Origin: Paenibacillus_AB hodogayensis
Lineage (GTDB): Bacteria > Bacillota > Bacilli > Paenibacillales > NBRC-103111
DNA length: 64,000 nucleotides
Reading direction: 5' to 3'
Assembly (NCBI RefSeq): GCF_039536325.1
Contig: NZ_BAAAYO010000008.1
Span: forward strand, 567,881 to 631,880
Within the stretch, counting starts at the first letter, position 1. Every line of letters begins with the position of its first letter. Made by a program: the position numbers and the translations under genes. This document shows positions 34,025 to 43,015 of this stretch, piece by piece. Below the pieces are notes generated by a model. The model did not search any database. It had not been told where the DNA came from and was given only the letters and a program-made list of their open reading frames with translations.

Positions 34025-34858
34025 ATGGCGACAACGATAACGGATTCGGCCGTATTGAGCAATGGAGTACGCATGCCGTGGCTTGGACTGGGCGTATGGA
34101 AGGTTACCGAAGGCCAGGAAGTGGAGCAGTCCGTCCGGGCGGCGCTGGAAGGCGGCTATCGCAGCATCGACACGGCGGCGGTATACGGAAACGAGGAAGG
34201 GGTCGGCCGGGGACTGCGCGCAAGCGGCGTAAGCCGGGACGAGGTGTTCGTGACGACCAAAGTCTGGAACGCCGATCAAGGCTACGATTCGACGCTGGCC
34301 GCTTTCGACGTCAGCCTGAACAAGCTCGGTCTGGACTATATCGACCTGTACCTGATCCACTGGCCGGTAAAGGGCAAATACAAGGACACCTGGAGAGCTC
34401 TGGAAAAGCTGTACAAGGACGGCCGAGCGCGGGCGATCGGCGTCAGCAATTTCCATGTTCATCATCTGGAGGATCTGCTGCCGACTGCGGATGTGAAACC
34501 GATGGTCGATCAGGTCGAATACCACCCCCGCCTGGCTCAACCGGAGCTGCTTCGCTATTGCAAGGAGCAGGGCATTCAGCTCGAGGCCTGGAGCCCGCTT
34601 ATGCAGGGCAAAGAGCTGCTCGAGCATGAGCTGCTGACCGGATTAGCGACCAAATACGGCAAGACGCCGGCGCAAATCATTTTGCGCTGGGATATTCAGC
34701 ATGGCGTCGTAACAATTCCGAAATCGGTCACTCCTTCGCGTATTCGCGAAAATGCGGATATTTTCGATTTCAAGCTGTCCGATGAGGACATGACGCAGAT
34801 CGACGGCCTGAACCGCGATTCCCGCGTCGGACCGGACCCGGACAATTTCAATTTTTGA
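34025..34858 (+). CDS. Aldo/keto reductase (YvgN/YtbE type)
   Basis: 277-residue NADPH-dependent TIM-barrel reductase for small aldehydes such as methylglyoxal. The AKR tetrad is visible: Asp in YRSIDTAAVYGNEEGVG with Tyr, Lys in FVTTKVWN, and His in LYLIHWPVKGK. The cofactor loop is TIPKSVTPSRIRENADIF. ATG 34025 follows GGAGGAACAGACG. It is a single-gene unit between terminators. Physiological substrate is inferred. Confidence 0.94.
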   Translation: MATTITDSAVLSNGVRMPWLGLGVWKVTEGQEVEQSVRAALEGGYRSIDTAAVYGNEEGVGRGLRASGVSRDEVFVTTKVWNADQGYDSTLAAFDVSLNKLGLDYIDLYLIHWPVKGKYKDTWRALEKLYKDGRARAIGVSNFHVHHLEDLLPTADVKPMVDQVEYHPRLAQPELLRYCKEQGIQLEAWSPLMQGKELLEHELLTGLATKYGKTPAQIILRWDIQHGVVTIPKSVTPSRIRENADIFDFKLSDEDMTQIDGLNRDSRVGPDPDNFNF

Positions 34859-34890
34859 CGGTGCTTCAATAAAGCCGGAGACGATCCGAC

Positions 34891-34922
34891 AAGCCTGTTC
34901 CCCGCGGGGGGACAGGCTGTTT
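34891..34922 (+). terminator. Terminator after the aldo/keto reductase
   Basis: AAGCCTGTTCCCC and GGGGGACAGGCT arms with a tight GCG loop, followed by GTTT. The T-tract is short. Confidence 0.65.
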
Positions 34923-35007
34923 GGATTGCGGACGGCCCTTCCATAAGCCGTTCATGCCCGGCACGACCGCTTCGAAAAGCGAACCTCGAGTAAGGCCCGT
35001 CCTCCTG

Positions 35008-35862
35008 TCAGCTCCCGGAAGATCTGCGCGCGTAAAGCTCGCGGAATTTCGTCGGCGTCATCCCTTCGCGCTCCATAAACTTTTTATTGAAATAGCTGGC
35101 GCTGGCATAGCCCGCTTCTTCGGCAATGCGCTTGACCGGAGCGTCCGGCTGCTCCAGCAGCCGCTGCTTGCCGTATTGCAGCCGGCACAGCGTGACGAAC
35201 TCGAGCGGCGTCATACGCATCGCTTTGCGGAACTGCTTGCAAAAATAAAACGGACTAATGCCCGCCCGCTCCGCCCAGTAGGCCAGATCGAACGGCTCCC
35301 GGGCTTGTTCCTGCATAAGCGGCAGCAGCTCCGGGATGCGCTCCGCCAGCAGGACGCTTTTGACCGGCGAGAACGGGACCGCCTGATTCATGAACTCCAT
35401 CAGAAAGGAATACGTGTACGTAGACAGTCTCGTCTCGTACAAAAGCTTGTGCTCCTTCGCTTCCCTGTATAACGCCCGGTGCGCATCCTCCAGCGGCTTC
35501 AGCTGGTTCAAGGACCATAGCGTCGAGCGGTGAAAGCCGTGCTGGGTCAAAAATTCCTTCAGCAAGTCCCCGTTGAAATGCACCCAGCGCACGTCCCACG
35601 GATCGTCCTCCGAGCTGTAATAGCGCTGCTCCTCCAGCGGAAAATACAAAAACGCATTGCCCGCCTGCAGCGTATGAACGACCCCCTCCGTTTCGACATA
35701 CCCTTTGCCCGATACGAGAAAATGAATGTTGAATTCGTTGAGCGCCCCTTTCGGCCGGTAAATGCCGTGCTCCGGGCCGTCACAGTACCAGCCTACCGAC
35801 AAGGGCTCGCAGAAATAACGGCGCTCGGGCAGCGTCAGAAGTTGGCATTGATGAATCGGCAT
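35008..35862 (-). CDS. AraC-family transcriptional regulator
   Basis: 284 residues. An N-terminal cupin-like sensor domain (NEFNIHFLVSGKGYVETEG, GNAFLYFPLEEQRYY) precedes two helix-turn-helix motifs in the last 100 residues (DLAYWAERAGISPFYFCKQF and RIAEEAGYASASYFNKKFM). ATG 35862 is preferred over 35877 because GGCGGAG sits just before it. It is divergent from a Gfo/Idh/MocA dehydrogenase and an aldo/keto reductase, its probable targets, with a 25-bp palindrome in the shared promoter region. The ligand is probably a sugar or sugar alcohol (inference). Confidence 0.9.
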   Translation of the reverse strand: MPIHQCQLLTLPERRYFCEPLSVGWYCDGPEHGIYRPKGALNEFNIHFLVSGKGYVETEGVVHTLQAGNAFLYFPLEEQRYYSSEDDPWDVRWVHFNGDLLKEFLTQHGFHRSTLWSLNQLKPLEDAHRALYREAKEHKLLYETRLSTYTYSFLMEFMNQAVPFSPVKSVLLAERIPELLPLMQEQAREPFDLAYWAERAGISPFYFCKQFRKAMRMTPLEFVTLCRLQYGKQRLLEQPDAPVKRIAEEAGYASASYFNKKFMEREGMTPTKFRELYARRSSGS

Positions 35863-35924
35863 ATGCTCCGCCCCCATTTTCTATAGGACAAAATCGTGTC
35901 ATCCTTATCAAAATATTATTATAT

Positions 35925-35950
35925 TTATTATAGGATCGATCTATTATAAT
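35925..35950. promoter_or_regulatory. 25-bp palindrome and -10 of the Gfo/Idh-AKR operon
   Basis: TTATTATAG and CTATTATAA form 9-bp arms (8 of 9 matching) around GATCGAT. The right arm contains TATAAT (35945-35950), the likely -10 of the rightward operon. No good -35 is present, which is consistent with an activator-dependent promoter. Confidence 0.6.
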
Positions 35951-35983
35951 GACAATATCATAGTAATGAGGAGTGAATCACGC

Positions 35984-36994
35984 ATGGTTCAGGCAAAGCT
36001 GCGCTGGGGCATCATCGGCTGCGCGAACATCGCGATCGGCTCGGTCATCCCCGGCATCCGTCAATCCAAACGCGGCGAAGTCGTCGCCATCGCCAGCCGC
36101 GGCGAGGAGAAAGCGAAACAAACAGCCGAGAAGCTGGGCATCCCGAAAGCTTACGGAAGCTACGAGGCGATATTGGAAGACCCCGATATCGATGCAGTTT
36201 ACATACCGCTTCCCAACAACCTGCACAAGGAATGGACGATTCGCGCGGCTCAGGCGGGCAAGCACATTTTATGCGAAAAACCGTTCTCCATCGATGCCGC
36301 CGAAGCCGAAGAGATGGTGGCCGCCTGCGCCGAGCACGGGGTGAAGCTGGCCGAGGCGTTCATGTACCGCCATCATCCGCGTTACGCCAAAATCAAAGAG
36401 ATTATCGCCTCCGGCGAGATCGGGACGATTCGCGGTATTCACGGCGCGTTCACGTTCAATAGTTCCCGCAATACGACCAACTTCCGGAACGACGTGTCGA
36501 TGGGAGGCGGTTCGATATACGACATCGGCGTTTATCCGATCAGCGCAGCTCGGCTTCTGCTGGGCAGCGAGCCGGAGGCGGCGACGGTTCACGCCATGTT
36601 CTCTCCGGAACACGGCGGCGTGGATATGATGGCCTCCGGTTTGCTGGAATTCCCCGGAAGCGTCGCGCTTACGTTCGACTGCGCCATGTGGGCGGCCAGC
36701 CGCAATACGCTGGAGGTGCTCGGCACCGACGGACGGATCGAGCTCCCTTCCGCTTTCGTATGCAGGCCGGACGAGGAACCGGTCTTCTACGTAACGACCA
36801 AGGACGGGCGGCGAGAGGAACGGACGGAGCCGATGAACCAATACAGCCTGCAAGCCGACGATCTGGCGGCAAGCGTGCTCGACGGCGCTCCACTGGCATT
36901 CGATCCGTTCGACACCGTACTGAACATGCGGGTCGTCGACGCTTGTCTCGAATCGGCGCGCACCCGTTCGCGCATCGTCATCGCCAATCAGTAA
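35984..36994 (+). CDS. Gfo/Idh/MocA family oxidoreductase
   Basis: 336-residue NAD(P)-dependent sugar or inositol dehydrogenase type. The Rossmann start is LRWGIIGCANIAIGSVIPGI. The diagnostic EKP motif is in HILCEKPFSIDAAEAEEM, and the substrate domain contains GGGSIYDIGVYPISAARLLL with catalytic Asp and Tyr. ATG 35984 is 10 nt after GAGGAG. It is followed after 17 bp by an aldo/keto reductase gene, and both are divergent from the AraC regulator. The pair may act on the same sugar derivative. Confidence 0.92.
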   Translation: MVQAKLRWGIIGCANIAIGSVIPGIRQSKRGEVVAIASRGEEKAKQTAEKLGIPKAYGSYEAILEDPDIDAVYIPLPNNLHKEWTIRAAQAGKHILCEKPFSIDAAEAEEMVAACAEHGVKLAEAFMYRHHPRYAKIKEIIASGEIGTIRGIHGAFTFNSSRNTTNFRNDVSMGGGSIYDIGVYPISAARLLLGSEPEAATVHAMFSPEHGGVDMMASGLLEFPGSVALTFDCAMWAASRNTLEVLGTDGRIELPSAFVCRPDEEPVFYVTTKDGRREERTEPMNQYSLQADDLAASVLDGAPLAFDPFDTVLNMRVVDACLESARTRSRIVIANQ

Positions 36995-37011
36995 TGGAGG
37001 GGGAAGCGACA

Positions 37012-37947
37012 ATGAACTATTTCGAAATACCGGGTCTGCACCAGCCGATTGCCCAACTGATGATGGGCACCGATTATTATAAGCCGGAGCTGCTCGATAC
37101 GGTCGGCAAGCTGCTGGACGAGTATGTGGAGCTGGGCGGCAATGCAGTCGACTCGGCCTACATATACGGGGGCGGCAATAGCGAGGAAACGATCGGATTG
37201 TGGCTGGAGTCGCGCGGCAACCGCGATAAGATCATCGTTCTGACCAAAGGAGCGCACCACAACGCCAACGGCCCGCGGGTCAACAAGCAAGCCATCGACG
37301 AGGAGTTCGCCGTCAGTCTCAAGCGGCTCCGCACCGACTACGTCGACTTGTATGCCCTGCACCGCGACGATCCCAACGTCCCGGTCGGTCCGATCATCGA
37401 AGCGCTGAACGAGCATATCGCCGCCGGACGCATGCGCGCGATCGGGGTTTCCAACTGGAGCCACCAGCGCATTCAGGAAGCCAACGACTATGCGGCCGCT
37501 CGCGGTCTGGTCGGCTTCTCGTTCAGCAGTCCGAACTTGAGCCTAGCGAAGCCGAACGAGCCGTTCTGGGCGGGCTGCATATCTGCCGATGCTGATGCCT
37601 GCGCCTGGCATCGCGAGAAGCAGCTTCCGCTCCTGTCGTGGTCTTCGCAGGCGCGCGGCTTCTTCACCGGCCTGTTCACGCCGGAAGTGCGCGACAATGC
37701 CGATCTTGTGCGCGTCTTCTACAGCGACGACAACTGGGAGCGCTACCGCCGCGCCGAACAGCTCGGCAAGGAACGCGGCGTATCGACGATCCAGATCGCG
37801 CTCGCATACGTGCTGAACCAGCCGTTCCCCACGAGCGCGCTCATCGGGCCGAAAAACAGCGCGGAGCTTCAGTCGTGCCATGACGCTACAAGCATCAAGC
37901 TGACCGACGCAGAGCTGACCTGGCTTGACTTGTCTGGCGAACGCTGA
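37012..37947 (+). CDS. Aldo/keto reductase
   Basis: 311-residue barrel reductase of the AKR superfamily. Visible features are NAVDSAYIYGGGNSEETIG with the catalytic Asp and Tyr, IIVLTKGAHH with Lys, YVDLYALHRDDP with His, and C-terminal TSALIGPKNSAELQ for the cofactor. ATG 37012 follows GGAGGGGG. Co-transcribed with the Gfo/Idh gene upstream, and ended by a terminator at 37969. Distinct from the AKR at 34025 (little sequence in common outside motifs). Confidence 0.92.
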   Translation: MNYFEIPGLHQPIAQLMMGTDYYKPELLDTVGKLLDEYVELGGNAVDSAYIYGGGNSEETIGLWLESRGNRDKIIVLTKGAHHNANGPRVNKQAIDEEFAVSLKRLRTDYVDLYALHRDDPNVPVGPIIEALNEHIAAGRMRAIGVSNWSHQRIQEANDYAAARGLVGFSFSSPNLSLAKPNEPFWAGCISADADACAWHREKQLPLLSWSSQARGFFTGLFTPEVRDNADLVRVFYSDDNWERYRRAEQLGKERGVSTIQIALAYVLNQPFPTSALIGPKNSAELQSCHDATSIKLTDAELTWLDLSGER

Positions 37948-37968
37948 GCAAGCCGCCAAACGCATAAC

Positions 37969-38003
37969 AAAACCGCGAGGCCAAGCCTTCGCGGTTTTTG
38001 TTT
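37969..38003. terminator. Bidirectional terminator
   Basis: AAAACCGCGAGGC and GCCTTCGCGGTTTT pair with one bulge and are followed by T5. A-rich sequence on the other side lets it serve the opposing gene ending at 38028 as well. Confidence 0.85.
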
Positions 38004-38027
38004 GTTCGTATTTTTTTTCGATATCGG

Positions 38028-39968
38028 CTATTGGAGCAATGTTGCGGCGGCCGGCCGCTTCGATTGGAACGACAGCGCGATATCCAGATACGGGTCGCTG
38101 TTCGACAGCATCCCCACATCCATCCGTCCGTCGCCGTTAAAATCGTTGATCAGCAGCTGTCCGTCGCCGTGGCCCCACGGCCCCATCCGCGACAGCAGCT
38201 CGAACTGCAGCGGTCCGGTCTGCTGGTAGACGGCCAGCATCTTCTCCTCCGCATTCCAGAACAAAATATCCTGCTTGCCGTCGCCGTTGAAATCGCCGAT
38301 CTTCACCTGACCTTCTTCACCTGTCGGGATCGTGAGCGCAAGCACCTTACGCTTCCACTTTAACGAAGCCGTGTCCGGAACGAGCTCGATCCAGCGGGAG
38401 GAGTGCGGGAAAGGCACCAGCAGCGAATCTTTGCCGTCCCCGTCGAGATCGCCTATCGTGAGCCGAACCGGCGAATGTTTATCCCAAGGCCGCGGCTCCA
38501 TCAGCGTCAGCTCCCCTTTCCTCAATACGAAGCTTTCCAACTGGCTGCTGTCGGCCGTCTCGCCGGCAATGACCCATTCGCCGCCTCCCTGCCTCAGAGC
38601 GAACATATTGGACCAGCCCGTTCTTCCCGTCTTCCAATTGCGGGAAAAGACGAACTCGTTTCCTTTGGAGCGATACACTTCCATCGTTCCGTTGGCGCGC
38701 ATCACCCACAGATCGGCTTTGCCGTCGCCGTCGTCGTCCATCAGCGTCCAGACGTCGCCCTTCGAATATTTAAGCTGGCACCACACTTTGGCCGGAAGCG
38801 GCGCTTCGTTGCGCAGTCCGCGGAAGTTGCCCGCCGTCACCGTCACCTGCCCGCGCAGCCAATCCCAGCTGACAATGTCCGTCTGCCCTTTGCCGGTCAC
38901 ATCGGCCGCCTGAACGCTACCCTCCCGCCCCATTCCGACATTGACGCTGTGAGCCGGTATGAACGGGATGAGGTCGGTAACCGACATGAACGTATAGCCT
39001 TTTTCCGCAAGCCGGGGAAGCAGCTTCTGCAAAGGGCTCTTTTCCGCTGACGGATACCGGTACAACGGCAGCCCGTCCTCCATGACCGGGTCTCCGGCAT
39101 CGTCCGTAACGGCGACCAAATGTTTGAATTCCAAAAACGGATGGAAGAAAAAAGCCGGAAGCTTGTTTGATTTGCCCAATTGGTTCGTAATAATATCGAT
39201 ATCGCGATTATAAGGAATGTAAGAGAGTGGCGTGGGCACGTAGACGGCTCCGAGCGAAGGCGATCCGTAGCCGGTGTTGCGGCCCGTCGAATATTGCGGT
39301 TGAAGCGCATTGCGGTTTTTCTGCACATCCGCTTGAAAGCTTAATCCGAAGTAGTTGCGGAAAACCGCGTCCTGCTCGGGCAGCGTCCGATAATGAGGCG
39401 CTTCCCAGAAGTAAGGGAACAGGCCGATGCGGCGAAAAATGTCCACACCCTCCTCCACCCGCCGGGACGCATACTGTACGGTCATCGATTCCGGCACATC
39501 GGGCATATAAAACTCGTTGCCGATGCCCGACTCCTGATGTCCATCCGGCCGGTACGCATCGCCAACCTGATGCGTGTAGCCATGCATCCCGATAACCGCC
39601 CCGGAACGGGCGGCATCCTGGAGCAGCCTGTCGAACGATCGGACGTACGCATCATCCGTCTGATCGAGCGCGACGTCGTACCGTGTCCCGTCCTTCGCCA
39701 CATTCAGCCAGCGGGGGATGAGCGCAATCTGATAACGGATTCCTTTTTCCTTCAGCATGCCAAGAACGGCCCGCAGCTTGCCAAGCTGCTCCGGCCCTTC
39801 ATACTGTCCGCCCGGTCCTACATCCTCGAGGCGGACCAGAATTCGCTTGGGCTGGTTTTCATTGCCTACCGCCGGGACAAGATGCAGCGCGTAGAGGAGC
39901 ACAAATGCGACCGACACGGCCAGCCAAAACCGTGAACGGGATCGAAGCGCTAGCAGCCACCGTTTCAA
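38028..39968 (-). CDS. Exported DUF2334 (polysaccharide-deacetylase-like) protein with FG-GAP/VCBS repeats
   Basis: 646 residues. A basic N-terminus and one hydrophobic segment (FWLAVSVAFVLLYALHLVP) suggest a signal peptide or anchor. The first half is a DUF2334 domain related to NodB deacetylases (ILVRLEDVGPGGQYEGPEQL, IALIPRWLN, GMHGYTHQVGD, PYFWEAPHY). The second half has FG-GAP-like repeats with Ca-binding loops DDDGDGKADLW, DLDGDGKDSL, DFNGDGKQDI and DFNGDGRMDV, likely a propeller. TTG 39968 lies 9 nt after AGGAGGG. Predicted to act on or bind cell-surface glycans. Confidence 0.83.
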   Translation of the reverse strand: MKRWLLALRSRSRFWLAVSVAFVLLYALHLVPAVGNENQPKRILVRLEDVGPGGQYEGPEQLGKLRAVLGMLKEKGIRYQIALIPRWLNVAKDGTRYDVALDQTDDAYVRSFDRLLQDAARSGAVIGMHGYTHQVGDAYRPDGHQESGIGNEFYMPDVPESMTVQYASRRVEEGVDIFRRIGLFPYFWEAPHYRTLPEQDAVFRNYFGLSFQADVQKNRNALQPQYSTGRNTGYGSPSLGAVYVPTPLSYIPYNRDIDIITNQLGKSNKLPAFFFHPFLEFKHLVAVTDDAGDPVMEDGLPLYRYPSAEKSPLQKLLPRLAEKGYTFMSVTDLIPFIPAHSVNVGMGREGSVQAADVTGKGQTDIVSWDWLRGQVTVTAGNFRGLRNEAPLPAKVWCQLKYSKGDVWTLMDDDGDGKADLWVMRANGTMEVYRSKGNEFVFSRNWKTGRTGWSNMFALRQGGGEWVIAGETADSSQLESFVLRKGELTLMEPRPWDKHSPVRLTIGDLDGDGKDSLLVPFPHSSRWIELVPDTASLKWKRKVLALTIPTGEEGQVKIGDFNGDGKQDILFWNAEEKMLAVYQQTGPLQFELLSRMGPWGHGDGQLLINDFNGDGRMDVGMLSNSDPYLDIALSFQSKRPAAATLLQ

Positions 39969-40242
39969 AGACGAATCCCTCCTGATGTCAGGGTACACAA
40001 TGGCGTAAATGCATCCCATTCCGATGGCCGATTGTTAAGGCACTTCGGCGGCCATGTAAGGACTTCTCGGCCGTTGGATACGAAGACGAGTTGATGCTGA
40101 AATTTCGGCCGATACGGTCCAAGGTCCGACTTTGTACGGGCGCTACGCTGCAGCACCTTATGCTATTTGCTTGTATTATATCTAAACCGTTTCCAAAAAG
40201 CATCAACAAAAAATCCCTCCCCAAGCAAGACGGAGAGGGATT
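39969..40242 (-). terminator. Intergenic region with MFS terminator at 40208-40242
   Basis: The 39969-40287 gap contains no gene that I can support. A terminator for the MFS gene is clear: AATCCCTC/GAGGGATT arms at 40212-40242, followed on the minus strand by six T (40213-40208). The remainder presumably carries the promoter of the DUF2334 gene, but no convincing element is visible. Confidence 0.7.
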
Positions 40243-40287
40243 GAAGCCGTTCGGATTTGCGTCCCGCCGGGACTTGCGGCGCACCGC

Positions 40288-41445
40288 CTATCCGGCGGCG
40301 CTTTCCGCCTTAGCGGTGTGCCGGTCGGCTGCTTGGAACGACAGCAGCAAAGCGATCGCAGCCAGGCAGAGAACGCCGCCTATGGCGAACGGCAGATTGA
40401 TATGGAGCTGGTAAGCGCCCATGCCCATGAGCGGTCCGGCGATGCGGCCGAGGCTGTCCATAGACGAGTTAAGCCCCGTCGCGACGCCTTGTCCGACCTT
40501 CGTCTTCTGGGAAATGAGCGAAAGCACACACGGACGGATCAGCGAGTTGCCGGCGGAGAATACCGTTAAATACAAGCATGCCGTGAATAGGCTCGACGAC
40601 AGCAAAATCAGGAAGAAGCCCAGCGCCGACAGCAGCAGCCCGATGCCGATCACCTTCGGCTCGTCGCCGGGCTTGACCAGCCTCCGCACGACGCCGCCCT
40701 GAATGCCCGCCCCGACAATGCCGCTGACAAGGAACATGATGCCGATCTCCATCGGACCCGCGCCGAACTTGATGGCCTCGAAATATTGCAGCGTCCCTTC
40801 CATGCCGGCTAGCGTGAAGGTGACGAAAAACGACATCATGTACAAATATTTGAGCGGTCCGGAGAACGCTCTCCAGCGGGAAACCCGTTTCTGACCGCCG
40901 CGCTTGTCCGGGGGAAGCGATTCGGACAGCCGGGCTGCAGCGACCGCAAACGCCACAAAGGATAACGCCGAAGCGACGAAAAACGGCACGGACATGCCAA
41001 AGCCGGTCAACAGGCCGCCTACCGCAGGGCCGAATATGAAGCCGAGCCCGATGGACATGCCGACAAGTCCCATCCCTTTGGTGCGGTTTTCTTCGGTCGT
41101 AATGTCCGCCACGTAAGCGACGGCGCACGAAGTGGCTGCCCCGGAGAACAAGCCGCCCAGCAGTCTGGAAGCGTACAGCAGCCACAGCTGATCGCCGGCG
41201 AGCCCCAGCATCAGGAAGCTGACCGCGAAGCCCAGCAAACCCGTCAGCAATACCGGCCGGCGCCCGATCCGATCGGATAGCGAGCCCCAGAACGGGGACA
41301 TCAGGAACGAAACGGCCGAATACAGCATAAGCATCATGTTCAGATGGAAAGGCCCGACAATTTCCGGCAATACCGGGATAATGATGCCGAACCCGATGAA
41401 GATGGTCATAAGAAGCAGCATAATCGCTGAAAGTTGCTTTTTCAC
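40288..41445 (-). CDS. MFS transporter (TetA/YkuC-like drug efflux type)
   Basis: 385 residues with 12 predicted transmembrane helices. The MFS loop 2-3 motif is GSLSDRIGRRPVLLTG, and the antiporter-type motif C is seen in GMSIGLGFIFGPAVGGLL. The sequence is of the tetracycline/multidrug proton antiporter group (DHA1). GTG 41445 follows GGGGG by 7 nt; longer frames upstream overlap the next gene's control region. A second MFS gene lies 53 bp upstream on the same strand. Substrate unknown. Confidence 0.9.
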   Translation of the reverse strand: MKKQLSAIMLLLMTIFIGFGIIIPVLPEIVGPFHLNMMLMLYSAVSFLMSPFWGSLSDRIGRRPVLLTGLLGFAVSFLMLGLAGDQLWLLYASRLLGGLFSGAATSCAVAYVADITTEENRTKGMGLVGMSIGLGFIFGPAVGGLLTGFGMSVPFFVASALSFVAFAVAAARLSESLPPDKRGGQKRVSRWRAFSGPLKYLYMMSFFVTFTLAGMEGTLQYFEAIKFGAGPMEIGIMFLVSGIVGAGIQGGVVRRLVKPGDEPKVIGIGLLLSALGFFLILLSSSLFTACLYLTVFSAGNSLIRPCVLSLISQKTKVGQGVATGLNSSMDSLGRIAGPLMGMGAYQLHINLPFAIGGVLCLAAIALLLSFQAADRHTAKAESAAG

Positions 41446-41498
41446 GTACAAGCCCCCGAATCTATAAATGCGGCGCTGCAGCGCGCGCAGCGCTCCCC

Positions 41499-42776
41499 TT
41501 ATTTTACCATAGCTTTGCGGTTGACAAAAATGAACAATTGAAGAACAAACAGCACGGCCAGGACGATTCCGCTCGTCACGAAAGGGGCCTGGTAGCCGAG
41601 CGAGTCCCACAGCTTGCCCGACAGAATCGGTCCGATCACGTTGCCCGAGCCCTCGATGGTCAAGAAAAACCCCCATATGGCTCCGCGCTTTTCCTTCGGG
41701 ATGACGGAGGCGATCATCGCGTTCCATGACGGGATGAGCAGTGCGTAGCCGATGCCGAGCAGCGTAACCAGCGTCAAAATAAGCGGAATGGACTTCACGA
41801 ACGTAAACGTAAGCAAAGTCAATGAGCTAATAACAAGCCCCGCGTTAATGAACCAGCGCGTCCCCCAACGGTCAACCAGCTTGCCGACGGGAATGAGAAA
41901 CAGCACGGTTACGGCTCCTCCCGCGACCAGAAACATACTGTACTGCGAAGGTGTCAGATGCAGCACCGTGCGCGCATAAAGCGTCAGCACCGGCGTCAGG
42001 AGACCGAGCGCGAACGTCTGGGCGAACAAGGCCGGGTAGAACGCCCAGCTGACGTGCAGCGAATGCTTGACTTCAGTCATGTATTGGCGGATTTTGGCCG
42101 ACTGCCGGCTCCACAGCCCCGAGCTAGGACGCCGCTCGGCGCGTCTGTCCCGAATCGCCTGGATGAGCGATTTCAAGCTCGCTTCGCGGCCGTGCGCCGG
42201 CAGGAAGTAGGTGACGACCACGCAGGCTATCGTCAGCAGGACGAGAACGCGGAACGCCGTCGTGTACGTTTCGCCGACAAAGAAATTGATGACGACCGGA
42301 CCGAGCCCTACGCCGGACAGCCAAGACATATAGATGACCGACATCATCGTCCCCGCGGCCTTCTCCCCTACCGTTTCCGTCGCCCCGGTTATGACGCAAG
42401 GCCACAGGGGCGAGGTTCCGATGCCGAGCAGCGTGCAGGCCAGAATGATCCACGAATAGTGCGAAAAGGTCACCATAATGATCACGGATGCAAACGTAAA
42501 AATAACCCCGGTCAGCATTACCGGACGGTAACCGACTTTATCGATCAGCCAGCCGACGGGGGACCGGAACAGATTGTCGCCCAAATACTGGAACGCCATC
42601 GTCCAGCCGATGATGAAGGTCGAGATGCCCAGCACCGATTTCATGTAGATCGGCAGGATGGATACCAGTATGGCGCCCTTTACAAATTCTACAATAAACA
42701 TAATAACGAGGAGCAGGACGACAAATGGAGTAAACAATTGTTTTTGCTCGAGCCATAGCTTCTTTAGCCGGTTCAC
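41499..42776 (-). CDS. MFS transporter
   Basis: 425 residues, 12 predicted helices with a long central basic loop (about residues 195-235: RDRRAERRPSSGLWSRQSAK). Motif A-like loop is GWLIDKVGYRPVMLTGV, repeated weakly as GKLVDRWGTRWFINAG in the second half. GTG 42776 follows GAGGGTGG. It is upstream of and probably co-transcribed with the other MFS gene, and divergent from speA. Substrate unknown; a role in polyamine or drug efflux next to speA would be speculation. Confidence 0.88.
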   Translation of the reverse strand: MNRLKKLWLEQKQLFTPFVVLLLVIMFIVEFVKGAILVSILPIYMKSVLGISTFIIGWTMAFQYLGDNLFRSPVGWLIDKVGYRPVMLTGVIFTFASVIIMVTFSHYSWIILACTLLGIGTSPLWPCVITGATETVGEKAAGTMMSVIYMSWLSGVGLGPVVINFFVGETYTTAFRVLVLLTIACVVVTYFLPAHGREASLKSLIQAIRDRRAERRPSSGLWSRQSAKIRQYMTEVKHSLHVSWAFYPALFAQTFALGLLTPVLTLYARTVLHLTPSQYSMFLVAGGAVTVLFLIPVGKLVDRWGTRWFINAGLVISSLTLLTFTFVKSIPLILTLVTLLGIGYALLIPSWNAMIASVIPKEKRGAIWGFFLTIEGSGNVIGPILSGKLWDSLGYQAPFVTSGIVLAVLFVLQLFIFVNRKAMVK

Positions 42777-42931
42777 GTATCCACCCTCTGACCATGCCCT
42801 GACCGGGACATGCTTCCGAATTGCGCCGCCTTGCCGGCGCCCTCTCTCCATTGTGCCCCAAATCGCGGCCCGCATTACCTGAAAACGGAAATCCCCCGTT
42901 TTCCGATCAAAGCCTGACACGGATTTTTAAC

Positions 42932-42959
42932 TTGCAAGTGGGCGTGTTTTTGATATACT
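42932..42959 (+). promoter_or_regulatory. speA promoter
   Basis: TTGCAA (42932-42937), a 16-bp spacer and TATACT (42954-42959) preceded by TGA, giving an extended -10. The -35 lies inside ACTTGCAAGT, a perfect 10-bp palindrome at 42930-42939 that could be a regulator site. Confidence 0.6.
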
Positions 42960-43015
42960 CAACCTTGTTTGCAACTTACCACTTGGCAGAATGCCCGGAA
43001 GGAAGGGATGACCGC

